Origin: Chitinophagales bacterium
GTDB taxonomy: Bacteria; Bacteroidota; Bacteroidia; Chitinophagales; CAIOSU01
Assembly: GCA_040877935.1 (NCBI GenBank)
Contig: JBBDNB010000012.1
Span: 85,309 to 149,308, forward strand
DNA length: 64,000 bases
Direction: 5' to 3'
The notes below the pieces were generated by a model. It did no database searches. It saw only the letters and a program-made list of their open reading frames with translations, and was not told the DNA's origin. Every line of letters begins with the position of its first letter. Positions within the stretch are counted from its first letter, which is position 1. Shown one piece after another: positions 17,078 to 26,236 of the stretch. The translations under genes were made by a program, and so were the position numbers.

Positions 17078-17085
17078 CAAATTTA
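17078..17085 (-). promoter_or_regulatory. -7 promoter box of the glycosyltransferase operon
   Basis: On the minus strand it reads TAAATTTG, a perfect TAnnTTTG, ending 8 bases before the ATG at 17069. No -33 box is clear. Confidence 0.4.
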
Positions 17086-17195
17086 TAGAAAAATTGCTGT
17101 AGTTATTTTTTGAAATGATATAGCTTAATTTATGCAATGGTATTTATATCAATTCTCTTATTTTCACGGATAAATAAATTTATTACTCATTATTT

Positions 17196-18905
17196 ATGAA
17201 GTCGATTATTAGTTCCTGTAATAGATTGCCTGATTATGCCTATTTAATATTTTTCATACTATTATCTGCAATTGTATTTCTACCAAGTATTCCTTCAGGT
17301 TTTGTATTTGATTTTATTGGTTGGGCATGGCTTTATCAACAGGGTACTTTCCTTGATGCTTTGAACAGCTTTGAATACAAAGGCATACATCCGGTGCTAC
17401 ATGCTTTTTCCTATTCTTTTTTTAAGCTGTTTGGTTTTGATGGATTTGCTTGGTATTTGGTGACATCAGTTCTGCATGGATTGAATGCTTTTGTACTGTT
17501 CAAATTTTTAAAGTATCTGCTTTTTAATTTTGAAATAACTACTCCTGTATTTTTGGCAGCTGTAATTTCAGTTCTGTTTATACTTCATCCCTATAATGTT
17601 GAGCCGGTAGTTTGGAAAGCATGCCTTCACTATTTGCTCTCATTCTTTACGATTGTATTGAGCTTATATCTTATATCGGTAAATGTTGTTGAAAACTCCA
17701 CAAAACATTATTGGATTGGTATTTTGCTTTTTGCTACTGCTTTGTTCACCCTGGAAATTTCCTTTATTACTCCATTGCTTTGGTTTTTAACTGCTGCTTT
17801 GATCAATACAAGATTATCTTCAGAAAATAAAAAGTCATTTCTAAGCTTGGGAATTAGAATGTTGTTGATTCCCGCCTTCTTTTTTGTAGGGTATCTATCA
17901 TTGACCTATCTCAAATTGGGTAGTGCAATAGGCCATTATGGCGCAGATAAGCATCTTAATTTCGATTTTTATAAAATTCTCCTGAATGCCTACAGCTACT
18001 TTGTAAAACACCTGCTTTTTGCCAGGAATTTTAATTTTTATAACAAACCGGCTTATGAGTTGCTCAGTCAGCCTTTTGTCTTGCTTGTAATTACCGGTTT
18101 TTTGATTTTTCTGCTTCTTGCTGCTTTATACTATTTTAAGAAAATTCCTCGCAATATTTTACTCTCACTGCATTTTGCAGTTTTGTTTTTTGTGAGTTTG
18201 TTGCCGGTTTTGAATTTGTTTTTTTATCACTTATTGTTGTCCGAAAATGACAGGTACGGCTATCTTGCTTCTCCTTTTATAATAGCTTCATTTGTACTTC
18301 TTTTCATTAATATTCGCAGCTATTTAAAATGGATACCTGTTTTGCTTTACTTTATGCTAAGTGTTTACTTTTTTAGCATAACTATAGATGCATGGCACAA
18401 GTCGGGAATTATAACCCGTGCTTTAGTTAATGATTTTTCTTTTTATGATAAAGAAGAAATAATTTTCCTGAATACCCCTGATAATTATATGGGGGCAATT
18501 ATATTGAGAGCTGTAAACTCTGATCAATCAATGTTTAATCTTTCATTGGAAACCATGAGAGGAAAGAAATTTGAAGGAAAAATATGGGAAGTTGCGCAAT
18601 ACAGTATGGTCGATAGTGAAAACAAATTCGCAATTCAAAGTGACAGCAGCAATCATCTGAGTATTACATTTAGCAAATGGGGTTCCTGGTGGATGAAAAA
18701 TGCCCATGGTGCTGTGTCGTATGAAACTGAAAGGTATAAAATGGTACTGAATGACGTAGTATCCTATGATTTGTATATTAAAGGCGAGCTGAATGAAAAT
18801 ACAGCAGTACTTTATCACGATGGAAATAAATGGAAGGAGCTAAGTATAGATTCAATAAAATCAAACAAAGCGGTAAAACTCAATAATTATAAGGGTGTTT
18901 ATTAG
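17196..18905 (+). CDS. multi-spanning membrane protein, GT-C/TMTC-like
   Basis: 569 residues with about 10-11 hydrophobic helices in the first 400, then a soluble C-terminal domain of about 160 residues. The first periplasmic loop contains DFIGWAWLYQQG and YKGIHPVLHAFSY, and the second long helix pair FILHPYNVEPVVWKACLHY resembles the loop of TMTC/GT-C glycosyltransferases, which take sugars from polyprenyl-phosphate donors. A canonical DxD/ExD is not obvious. Its divergent neighbour is a polyprenyl-phosphate-sugar synthase-like enzyme, which supports a donor-transferase pairing, but activity is inferred. Confidence 0.6.
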   Translation: MKSIISSCNRLPDYAYLIFFILLSAIVFLPSIPSGFVFDFIGWAWLYQQGTFLDALNSFEYKGIHPVLHAFSYSFFKLFGFDGFAWYLVTSVLHGLNAFVLFKFLKYLLFNFEITTPVFLAAVISVLFILHPYNVEPVVWKACLHYLLSFFTIVLSLYLISVNVVENSTKHYWIGILLFATALFTLEISFITPLLWFLTAALINTRLSSENKKSFLSLGIRMLLIPAFFFVGYLSLTYLKLGSAIGHYGADKHLNFDFYKILLNAYSYFVKHLLFARNFNFYNKPAYELLSQPFVLLVITGFLIFLLLAALYYFKKIPRNILLSLHFAVLFFVSLLPVLNLFFYHLLLSENDRYGYLASPFIIASFVLLFINIRSYLKWIPVLLYFMLSVYFFSITIDAWHKSGIITRALVNDFSFYDKEEIIFLNTPDNYMGAIILRAVNSDQSMFNLSLETMRGKKFEGKIWEVAQYSMVDSENKFAIQSDSSNHLSITFSKWGSWWMKNAHGAVSYETERYKMVLNDVVSYDLYIKGELNENTAVLYHDGNKWKELSIDSIKSNKAVKLNNYKGVY

Positions 18906-18953
18906 CCTGAGTTTGGAAATTCAATTTGATGCCTAATCACAGTTGTTATAATA

Positions 18954-18995
18954 AGAAAAAAGGCTTTCTGCATATCTGCAAAAAGCCTTTTTTCT
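18954..18995. terminator. bidirectional intrinsic terminator
   Basis: A perfect 14-base inverted repeat, AGAAAAAAGGCTTT (18954-18967) and AAAGCCTTTTTTCT (18982-18995), with an inner TGCA/TGCA stem. A-run and T-run on both sides allow it to serve both the convergent membrane-protein gene and the PKD adhesin gene. Confidence 0.85.
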
Positions 18996-19052
18996 CTCTA
19001 ACCAAAAACTATAACAACCAAACTATAGTTTCTTTTTTGATGCTCCTGAAAC

Positions 19053-22000
19053 TTATCTCAGAAGCGTCACATTTCCTTTTTTTAATACTTCCTGTCCGTT
19101 GGAGCATACGCCCTCCATTACATAGACAAATACGTCTGAACTCAACATACGTCCTTTGTAAAAGCCATCCCAACCGTGATTGACATCTTTACTTTCAAAT
19201 ACCATATTGCCCCAGCGATCAAATATCCTGAAATAATTCAGATGGGATACGCCAAATCCTCTTACATAAAGCACGTCATTGATTTCGTCTTTATTGGGCG
19301 AAAAAGTATTGGGAATATAGAAATTGTCACCACAATCCCCGGCAGATTTTACCAATACTGTATCATAGGCCACACAGCCCTCAGTATCGGTAAATTTCAA
19401 TGTAAATTCCTGCTCGTCCTGATCAACGTACCATTCCGGGTTTTCACAATTGGTACAGTTTAGGGCTTCATAAGGCCCCCACTCATAATTTCTTGCAAAA
19501 TGACTGCTCACTACGTTAAGGGTGATTGTTCCGCCATTAACAGAGCGTTCAGGATCCTCAATTTTAAGATCAGGGATTTGGTTTACTTTGATATTTACCT
19601 TTTGTGTGTCAGCAATACAAGCGCCACTTTCAATAATTCTGGTGTAGCTAATACTGCGCTCTGGTTTACTCTGAACAGAGTGCTCTGAAATATTGCTCAG
19701 GTAGTTAAGTGGTGACCAGCTTACAGTTGAACCCAGATAGCTTTCAGCAGAAATATTAGTATTGAACTGCACAACATTGCCGGCACATATACTTGTGTCA
19801 TTCAATGGACTGGCAATCACTTTTTCTATTACTTCCAGGTTAACAGTGTCGGAATTTTGACAGTCATATTGATTGTATGCAGTTACGATCAATTGAATAT
19901 CATCTTCAGGATTTGCTGTTGGGCTCAGTATATTGTCTGCCGATAATACTTTTGGCTGTGTCCACTCAAAAACAACACCTGTATTTGAAACAGAGCTTAA
20001 TGTAATTTCATCACCGAGGCACAGTTTTGTGTCCTCAATTGTTTGAATATCTGGCAAAGGACGAACAGTTATTGTAATACTGTCTTGTGCAGTACATCCA
20101 AATTCACTTTCAACTTCAACAACATATTCTATATCATTGATGGCTGTAAAGCTCGGGTCATCACAATTTGTGCAGTTTAATCCTGAAGTATTTTCAAGCC
20201 AGGTGTAATTCACTCCTCCACTTGCCTGCAGGTTTACGGTTTCATTCAGGCAAGCATCAGAAGGGCCAACAATGTGAGTTACCGGAAGCGGGTTTACAAA
20301 TACTTTTACACTATCAGAAATTGTACAGGCAAATTGGTTGCTCATTTCAACTACATATGTTGCAGAATCTTCGGGAGTGGCAACTGGATTTTCGCAATTA
20401 GTACAAGACAGGCTGTTATTGCCATTAGCAATCCAGTTATAGCTGTTGCCCCCCTGTGTATTTAGCACTACTGAAGCACCTTCACATATTGTGGTGTCGT
20501 TTTGTACAATTCCATCGGGATTTGGATTTACTGTTACAGATACGGAATCTGTACTAACACATCCTGCAGAATTACTTACTTCTACATAATACACAGTGCT
20601 TTCTATAGCTCTTATAATATTAGTGTCACAGCTCGGACAATTGCCATTGGGAGTCCAGTTGTAAAAATCACCGCCACTTGCCCAGATTTCAGCAATTTCC
20701 CCATAGCATAGTACTGTATCTGAACTTGTATTTGTCTGTGGTGGATAATTCACTTGAATATTTACAGAGTCTGTATTGCTGCAACCTTTTTTGTCTGTAA
20801 CAGTTAAAACATAATTTGTAGTAGAATCCGGTTGTGCAATAGGATTGGCTATATTTGAATTGCTTAGACCAGCTGCAGGTGTCCAATTATAGGTAATTCC
20901 CCCTTGGCCGTTAAGTTGAGTTTGCTCATAAGAACAGATACTTGAATCTTGTCCTGCATTGGCAATAGGTAACTCGTTGATGGTTATTGCATTGGAAACA
21001 GTATCTCTACAACCACTCACTGATGTTACAATCAATTGAACATCGTAAGTTCCGGAATCTGGATACTGTGTCACTGTATTTTGAGTACTGTCAGTTAGTC
21101 CATTGCCAAAATCCCAGCTCCATTTGGCAAGTGTACTGTCAGATTGGGTAAGGTCTGTAAATGTGATGTCTGCGGAAATACATTTTAATCCTGCATTACT
21201 GAATTCTGCCTGTGGCCCACGATCAACACGAATAAAAGCCTCTTTTCTCATGGTATCAGAACAGTAGTCATTTGAAACAATCAGCTCTACTGTATAAATT
21301 CCTGGGCTATTATAATGATGTAAAGGATTTTGAGCTGTAGAAGTATTGCCGTCACCAAAATCCCAGTGTCGGTTTGTAATATTAGGGAATCCGGTTGAAA
21401 GGTCTCCGAATTGAATGCTTCCTGATTTACACAGATAATTGCTGTCTGCAATAAAATCTGCCTGAATATCCCCAACCATTAATGTGTCGCTACTGCTAAT
21501 TGTAAATAAGCATCCCTGCCCGTCATCCAATACCAGTACGGGGTTGTAGATTCCGGAATTGGGATAAGTATGAGTAGCTGTATCTCCTCCGGTAAAAAGC
21601 GTACCATCACCAAAATCCCAGGTATTCTCCACAGAATTGATTGTCTGTGCCGTAAATTCTATTTCATTGCCCAGGCAGCCATCTTTAGGGGTAAAACTAA
21701 AAGTGCCATTAGGACCGTTGACTATTACCAGGTCTTCTTTTTTCAAAGTGTCTTTACAACCTACTATATTTGTTACAATCAATTCTACAGAGAAACTCCC
21801 CGGTTGATTGTAAACATTTGAAGGCTCGTTGATCTGACTTTTACTGCCATCACCAAAATCCCAATCCCATGCTGTAATATTGCCTTTGGAGCTGTCCGTG
21901 AAATGCACCAATAATGGCGGACAAGGTGAGAAAAGCGAATCGGCATAAAAATCAGCAACCGGATCTGAAACAGTTACATAATCCGTTTTTACTAAGGTGG

Positions 22001-24764
22001 AATCACAACCGAATTGATCGGTTACAGTTAAAGTAATGGTGTAAGTACCTTCAAATTCGTATTCATGCTCAGGGTTTTGAATAGTATCTGTATTTCCATC
22101 GCCAAACTCCCAGTAATAGCTCAAGCCATTTCCTTCGGAAGAATCAGTGAAACTAACGGCTTTACCTGTACAGGTCAATTCATCTGCACTAAAATTGGCT
22201 ATGGGCAATGAAGGTTTGATCAATTGGGATTTAACAATGGTATCGGTACAACCATTCACGTCTTCTATCATAAGCGTAACATCCTGTATCAGACTGTTTT
22301 TATAGACATGTGAAGGGTTTTGCACCTGGCTGGAATCTCCATCGCCAAAGTACCATTTGAATTGATTCACGGCACCGCCAAATCCCACGGATGAATCTAT
22401 AAATACCACATTCAATGGAGCACATCCTGTTGTAGGTGTAGCACCAAAATTAGCTAAAGGGCCTCTCACGAAAATGAAATCTTCTTTCAACAGTGTATCG
22501 GCACAACCATTCACATCTTCCGAAATCAGACTGATATCGTAATATCCAGGCTCGTGGAATGTAAACGCAGGATCAACTAAACTAGAAGTCCGTGTTCCCT
22601 GTTCTATCTGCCATTTATATTTATCTCCATCTACAGAAAGATTTTTTAACTGAACTAAATAGGGATTACAAACCAGCGTATCTGCACTGGTAAAATCTGC
22701 TTTGGTATCGTATATGCGAATATTTTCCACAGCAATGTCCATACAACCATAAACTGAGTCTGTTACAGTAAGAGATACGGAATAAACACCGGTTGAATCA
22801 AAGCGGTGAGTTGGGTTCCTGTCAGTAGAGGTATTTCCATCGCCAAAATCCCATTCCCAGGTTTGTGCAGCAAGTGATGCATCTGTAAATGAAATTTCAT
22901 AAGTATCGGCACAAGTTCTGTCGAAAGTAAATCCTGCACCGGGAGGATGGATGGTTACAATATTTTGATAAGCCTGTGTATCGGCACAACCATACATAGA
23001 AGCAATTAATACCACTGAAAATGTACCGGTATCACTATACACATAAGATGGGTTTTGTTCACTTGAATGACCTTCATCACCAAACTCCCAGTACCAATCA
23101 TTGGAATTGGGTGTGGTGAGATTGGTGAAATTTATAGGATCACTTTTACAACTGACAGTAGGAGAGTAGGCAAAATCTGCATCCGGTTTTTCACCGGCAG
23201 ATGCAAACTGTGTCATAAGCAAAGTATCGCGACAGCCCCTGGCATTTCTCACAATCAGGCTTACATCATAAATGCCCTGTGCTGTATAGGTGTGGGCTGG
23301 ATTGGGTTGGGTTGAAGTATTTCCATCCCCAAAATCCCAGATATATTGATTGATGGGTTCTGTAGAAATACTTTGATCAGTAAAATTGCTTGTCATAGGA
23401 ACACACCCGCTGGTTTGGTCTGCAATAAAACTCGCTTCAGGACTTTCCACACTAACATAATCTTCCAGAATTAAAGTATCACGACAACCATTGAGACTTC
23501 CAACGCTCAGTGTGATATCGTACTGGCCTTCGGTAGTATAAGTGTGAGAGGGGTTTTGATCAGTTGATGTAGTCCCATCCCCAAAATACCATTCCCAGGA
23601 ATTGGCATTTACCGACAAATCGTTAAAATTAACGGTGTGCGGAGCTGTGCAAGCACTTGGGTTATTGGCAGAAAAATCTGCAGTAGGTGCATTGGTCACA
23701 TTAATATAGCCTGTTTTTTCTGTTATATCCCAACAAGTAGCAGAGTTACTTGCAGTGAGTTTTACATTGTAAGTACCGGGTGTTTGGTACGCATGAACAG
23801 GGTTTTCATCTGTTGAAGTATTTCCATCTCCAAACTCCCAAAGCCATGTGTCGGGATTTGAAGAAGAAAGATCCGTAAACTGAATTGCTTTTCCAGCACA
23901 GGCAAATGTGCTGCTTGCAGAAAAGTCTGCTTGCAATTGCTCAATTGCGATATATCCGGGAATGCTAAGTACATCTGAGCAACCAGATGAGTTTGTTGCG
24001 GTGAATGTAACATCATAAACTCCTGAATTGGTATAAGTATGTGAAGGGTTTGCTTGATTTGAAGTATTGCCATCCCCAAAATCCCAGAAGTATGTAATTG
24101 CATTGGTAGCCTGCTGTGTAAAATTTACAGTAAGCGGTTCCTGACAGCTCGACTGAACATCAGAAGTGAAATCTGCTTCAGGCAGTGCTTCTACTTCTAT
24201 AAATTGAGAAAAAACCGAGTCGCTTTTACAGCCATCCTGGTTTTCAGCTACAAGTGTGACATTATATATTCCTGCATTTTGATAGACATAAGTAGGGTTT
24301 TGCTGAGTGCTCGTGCCTCCATCTCCAAAATTCCATGTCCATTTATGCAATGGAGAAGAACCGGGATTACTTTCATCTGTAAAATCAACACTAAGTGGAG
24401 TGCAGCCTTTAATTTGACTGGCACTGATATTAATTTCAGGATCTTCAAAAACTTCTATGAAGTCATTCATTACAATGACATCTGTATTCACTCCATCAGA
24501 TACAGTAAGCTCTACTGTATATTTTCCGGGGGTAATATAAATTTTTCCCGGATTTTGACTGCTTGATGTACTTCCATTACCGAATTTCCAGTTCCAGGAA
24601 CTAATGTTTCCTGTGGATTGATCTGAAAAACGAACGACCACCGGACTACACCCGCTGGTAATATTTGCTGTAAAATTTGCTGTAACTTGTGCGTGAGCGG
24701 AAAATGAACCAAAGACGAGCACTGAGGCCAGTATCTGAATCATTCTTACAAATCGAATTGTCAT
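19053..24764 (-). CDS. giant secreted PKD-repeat adhesin with T9SS C-terminal domain
   Basis: 1903 residues from the ATG at 24764; the longer frame to 24851 would add a non-signal extension, whereas MTIRFVRMIQILASVLVFG with AHAQ is a clear signal peptide. About 15 PKD domains follow in tandem, each with a W-x-F/W-x-FGDGNTS and NPSHTY signature and a paired Cys. Next come about seven Ig-like repeats (GGxxYNW, CxNC). The last ~80 residues (FYIPNTFSPNKDEINDVL, FRIFDRWGNMVFE, DVFVYVMEG) form the gliding-motility-associated CHU_C domain, a type B T9SS signal. It is probably a cell-surface or released adhesin. The tandem repeats make the gene prone to copy-number change and to assembly error. Confidence 0.92.
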   Translation of the reverse strand: MTIRFVRMIQILASVLVFGSFSAHAQVTANFTANITSGCSPVVVRFSDQSTGNISSWNWKFGNGSTSSSQNPGKIYITPGKYTVELTVSDGVNTDVIVMNDFIEVFEDPEINISASQIKGCTPLSVDFTDESNPGSSPLHKWTWNFGDGGTSTQQNPTYVYQNAGIYNVTLVAENQDGCKSDSVFSQFIEVEALPEADFTSDVQSSCQEPLTVNFTQQATNAITYFWDFGDGNTSNQANPSHTYTNSGVYDVTFTATNSSGCSDVLSIPGYIAIEQLQADFSASSTFACAGKAIQFTDLSSSNPDTWLWEFGDGNTSTDENPVHAYQTPGTYNVKLTASNSATCWDITEKTGYINVTNAPTADFSANNPSACTAPHTVNFNDLSVNANSWEWYFGDGTTSTDQNPSHTYTTEGQYDITLSVGSLNGCRDTLILEDYVSVESPEASFIADQTSGCVPMTSNFTDQSISTEPINQYIWDFGDGNTSTQPNPAHTYTAQGIYDVSLIVRNARGCRDTLLMTQFASAGEKPDADFAYSPTVSCKSDPINFTNLTTPNSNDWYWEFGDEGHSSEQNPSYVYSDTGTFSVVLIASMYGCADTQAYQNIVTIHPPGAGFTFDRTCADTYEISFTDASLAAQTWEWDFGDGNTSTDRNPTHRFDSTGVYSVSLTVTDSVYGCMDIAVENIRIYDTKADFTSADTLVCNPYLVQLKNLSVDGDKYKWQIEQGTRTSSLVDPAFTFHEPGYYDISLISEDVNGCADTLLKEDFIFVRGPLANFGATPTTGCAPLNVVFIDSSVGFGGAVNQFKWYFGDGDSSQVQNPSHVYKNSLIQDVTLMIEDVNGCTDTIVKSQLIKPSLPIANFSADELTCTGKAVSFTDSSEGNGLSYYWEFGDGNTDTIQNPEHEYEFEGTYTITLTVTDQFGCDSTLVKTDYVTVSDPVADFYADSLFSPCPPLLVHFTDSSKGNITAWDWDFGDGSKSQINEPSNVYNQPGSFSVELIVTNIVGCKDTLKKEDLVIVNGPNGTFSFTPKDGCLGNEIEFTAQTINSVENTWDFGDGTLFTGGDTATHTYPNSGIYNPVLVLDDGQGCLFTISSSDTLMVGDIQADFIADSNYLCKSGSIQFGDLSTGFPNITNRHWDFGDGNTSTAQNPLHHYNSPGIYTVELIVSNDYCSDTMRKEAFIRVDRGPQAEFSNAGLKCISADITFTDLTQSDSTLAKWSWDFGNGLTDSTQNTVTQYPDSGTYDVQLIVTSVSGCRDTVSNAITINELPIANAGQDSSICSYEQTQLNGQGGITYNWTPAAGLSNSNIANPIAQPDSTTNYVLTVTDKKGCSNTDSVNIQVNYPPQTNTSSDTVLCYGEIAEIWASGGDFYNWTPNGNCPSCDTNIIRAIESTVYYVEVSNSAGCVSTDSVSVTVNPNPDGIVQNDTTICEGASVVLNTQGGNSYNWIANGNNSLSCTNCENPVATPEDSATYVVEMSNQFACTISDSVKVFVNPLPVTHIVGPSDACLNETVNLQASGGVNYTWLENTSGLNCTNCDDPSFTAINDIEYVVEVESEFGCTAQDSITITVRPLPDIQTIEDTKLCLGDEITLSSVSNTGVVFEWTQPKVLSADNILSPTANPEDDIQLIVTAYNQYDCQNSDTVNLEVIEKVIASPLNDTSICAGNVVQFNTNISAESYLGSTVSWSPLNYLSNISEHSVQSKPERSISYTRIIESGACIADTQKVNIKVNQIPDLKIEDPERSVNGGTITLNVVSSHFARNYEWGPYEALNCTNCENPEWYVDQDEQEFTLKFTDTEGCVAYDTVLVKSAGDCGDNFYIPNTFSPNKDEINDVLYVRGFGVSHLNYFRIFDRWGNMVFESKDVNHGWDGFYKGRMLSSDVFVYVMEGVCSNGQEVLKKGNVTLLR

Positions 24765-25007
24765 GATAATATGTTTGGTTGAGAGAATTATAGTTTGGTT
24801 GTTCACTTTGTACGGGAGGGCAATTAAAAAGTTGTGGTAATCCGAAAACAAATGCAGTAGGATGTTCTATTAGCAGATTTACATTAAAAAGCCTTTGAAC
24901 CCGGAATATGCCTGTATTTTTATTTCTGATTAATTCTTTCAATCCTGGAAGAAGTTTTTTGATTTGTGACTGTGGATAAATGAGCGACTTAAATCAGGCA
25001 TTTTTAT

Positions 25008-25123
25008 CTAAATGTGTAAAAACAAAGATTAAAGGTTGGTATCCTTATAAATAATGTGAATAAACACCTGTTTTATGTGGAAATAGATGAGGAAATATTG
25101 TGCATTAATTTTGTGTGAAAATA
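25008..25123 (+). other. diverged upstream homology of the RNA-gene copies
   Basis: Upstream of each RNA gene promoter (here, and at about 30106-30220) weaker similarity continues: AAATGTG(T/C)AAAAAC starts both, and ATTGTG(C/T)ATTA lies about 100 bases later. The duplicated unit is therefore about 500 bp and includes regulatory sequence. The rest of the 24765-25559 gap before this point contains only the AACCCGGAATATGC tag at 24898-24911, shared with the element at 41048. Confidence 0.45.
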
Positions 25124-25154
25124 TTTGTACATCTGGGCTTTAGGTCTATTTTTG
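25124..25154 (+). promoter_or_regulatory. canonical promoter of RNA gene copy 1
   Basis: TTTG 25124-25127, exactly 19 bases, then TATTTTTG 25147-25154. Both boxes are perfect matches to the Bacteroidota housekeeping promoter; initiation is expected near 25160. Confidence 0.8.
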
Positions 25155-25159
25155 ATAAC

Positions 25160-25510
25160 ATCGAATGAGAGATAAAGGGTAGAGGCGCAAGCCAAAAGCT
25201 TTGATCTTCATCTGAGAAAATGAAAGCCAAAGGATTGAGTATTTCTTCGGAAGGAAAGGTTGAAAAAGTGTAAACTTCAGAAGGTGGATTTTTCTCGCTT
25301 CTGCTTCGGTATGGAGTTACTGAATGAAACGGTGCAAGCCGGGAATTTCGACAGGTGGGATTTAAAGTTTTCCCAAAATATCTATAGCATCATGTATGTT
25401 GTAGGGCTATGGGAAGCCATAATAACTGTAATTCGACAATGATTTGCACTACGGTGTTAAATTGTTGAAGGCGGGAATTCAAAGTAATTTGATTCCCGCC
25501 TTTTGTTTTT
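25160..25510 (+). ncRNA. putative ~350-nt structured RNA, copy 1
   Basis: A transcription unit with a perfect promoter and an intrinsic terminator but no plausible protein. It aligns along its whole length with 30257-30608. Helices conserved between copies include GGC-GCAA-GCC (25184-25193), TTTC-TTCG-GAAG (2542-25253 region, i.e. 25242-25253), TGC-TTCG-GTA (25302-25311) and GGGA...TCCC near 25357-25374. Where the copies differ, loops change between GNRA and UUCG types while stems hold or use G-U pairs. Conserved single-stranded-looking blocks include GAGTTACTGAATGAAACGG and AACTGTAATTCGAC. It is not recognisable as tmRNA, RNase P RNA, SRP RNA or 6S RNA. It could be an sRNA or a mobile-element-associated RNA. 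Confidence 0.65.
25468..25510 (+). terminator. intrinsic terminator of RNA gene copy 1
   Basis: AAGGCGGGAAT (25468-25478) pairs with ATTCCCGCCTT (25492-25502), followed by TTGTTTTT. The same hairpin closes the second copy. Confidence 0.85.
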
Positions 25511-25559
25511 ATACTGTGCCGGAAATAATGACAGCAAATCCTGTAGAAAGAAACCTTTG

Positions 25560-25633
25560 TGACCCGGGAGGGACTCGAACCCCCAACCAACAGAGCCGAA
25601 ATCTGCCGTTCTATCCAATTGAACTACCGGGCC
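25560..25633 (-). tRNA. tRNA-Arg (anticodon TCG)
   Basis: The minus strand folds as a full cloverleaf: acceptor GGCCCGG with CCGGGTC (one G-U), D-arm GTTC-AATTGGATA-GAAC, anticodon arm GCAGA-TTTCGGC-TCTGT with TCG at 34-36, and T-arm GGGGGTTCGAGTCCC region. Discriminator A at 25560; the 3' CCA is not encoded. It reads CGA/CGG arginine codons. It is divergent from the thioesterase gene. Confidence 0.93.
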
Positions 25634-25683
25634 ATGGGCTGCAAATTTAAAATTAAATAGGCAGTGGAATAGCTTTCTTTTGA

Positions 25684-25691
25684 TAATTTTG
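25684..25691 (+). promoter_or_regulatory. -7 promoter box of the thioesterase gene
   Basis: TAATTTTG is a perfect TAnnTTTG box. Its last base is the first base of the in-frame GTG at 25691, which therefore cannot be the start codon; ATG 25706 is. Confidence 0.5.
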
Positions 25692-25705
25692 TGCAAAACA
25701 AAACT

Positions 25706-26224
25706 ATGAATGCTAAAAAGCCTTCCGAATCGGAAGTAACAATGACAGAAATTGTATTGCCTAATGATACCAATGCACTGCACAATTTGCGCGGAGGTAA
25801 AATCCTGCACTGGATGGATATAGCTTCAGCAATCAGTGCTGGAAAACATACGCAGGCTGTTTGTGTAACTGCTGCGGTGGACAATGTATCTTTTGAAAAT
25901 CCCATAAAATTAGGTGATGTGGTAACCATTAAAGCAAAGGTTACACGTGCCTTTCGCACTAGTTTGGAAACGTATATTGAAGTTACTGCTGAAAATCTAC
26001 CGACACAAAATACTTACAAATGCAATACAGCCTACTACACCTTTGTGGCATTAGACAGCAATGGTCGTCCAAAAAAAGTGCCCGTAGTAGAACCCGAAAC
26101 TGAGGATGAACATCAACAATTTGCTGATGCGCTGCGCAGAAGAGAGCTCCGCCTTTTACTGGCAGGAAGACTAAAAGCTGAAGAAGCTACCGAAATTCAA
26201 TCATTGTTTAAGACAGATAAATAA
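25706..26224 (+). CDS. acyl-CoA thioesterase (hotdog fold)
   Basis: 172 residues from ATG 25706. Residues about 18-140 form a single hotdog domain of the YciA/BFIT type: NALHNLRGGKILHWMDIASAISA carries the active-site helix region, followed by TAAVDNVSFENPIKLGDVVTIKAKV and the strand RTSLETYIEV. The C-terminal ~35 residues are a charged helix. It hydrolyses acyl-CoA to free acid and CoA in the cytoplasm; chain-length preference cannot be read. The promoter box shows a very short leader of about 8 nt. Confidence 0.88.
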   Translation: MNAKKPSESEVTMTEIVLPNDTNALHNLRGGKILHWMDIASAISAGKHTQAVCVTAAVDNVSFENPIKLGDVVTIKAKVTRAFRTSLETYIEVTAENLPTQNTYKCNTAYYTFVALDSNGRPKKVPVVEPETEDEHQQFADALRRRELRLLLAGRLKAEEATEIQSLFKTDK

Positions 26225-26236
26225 TTCGGCTACAAA

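Noticed and set aside
19053..24764. CRISPR-like periodicity in the 19-25 kb region
   Set aside because: The period (about 240-270 bp) matches tandem PKD domains in one open frame; the DNA units are diverged, not identical repeats with spacers.
24765..24851. Longer N-terminus of the PKD protein (to 24851)
   Set aside because: It would place 29 polar residues before a clean signal peptide, which is not compatible with export.
25260..25442. 60-codon reading frame inside RNA copy 1
   Set aside because: The frame is not kept in copy 2 (indels and stops), whereas the base-paired elements are, so the region is better read as RNA.
25160..25510. tmRNA, suggested by GGGATTTCGACAG-like bases and TTTGATTCCCGCC at the 3' end
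   Set aside because: The tRNA-like 5' end and acceptor stem are missing, the GATTTCGAC bases sit mid-molecule, and the 3' similarity is just the terminator stem.
25691..25706. GTG at 25691 as start of the thioesterase
   Set aside because: It overlaps the last base of the -7 promoter box and would lie upstream of the transcription start.
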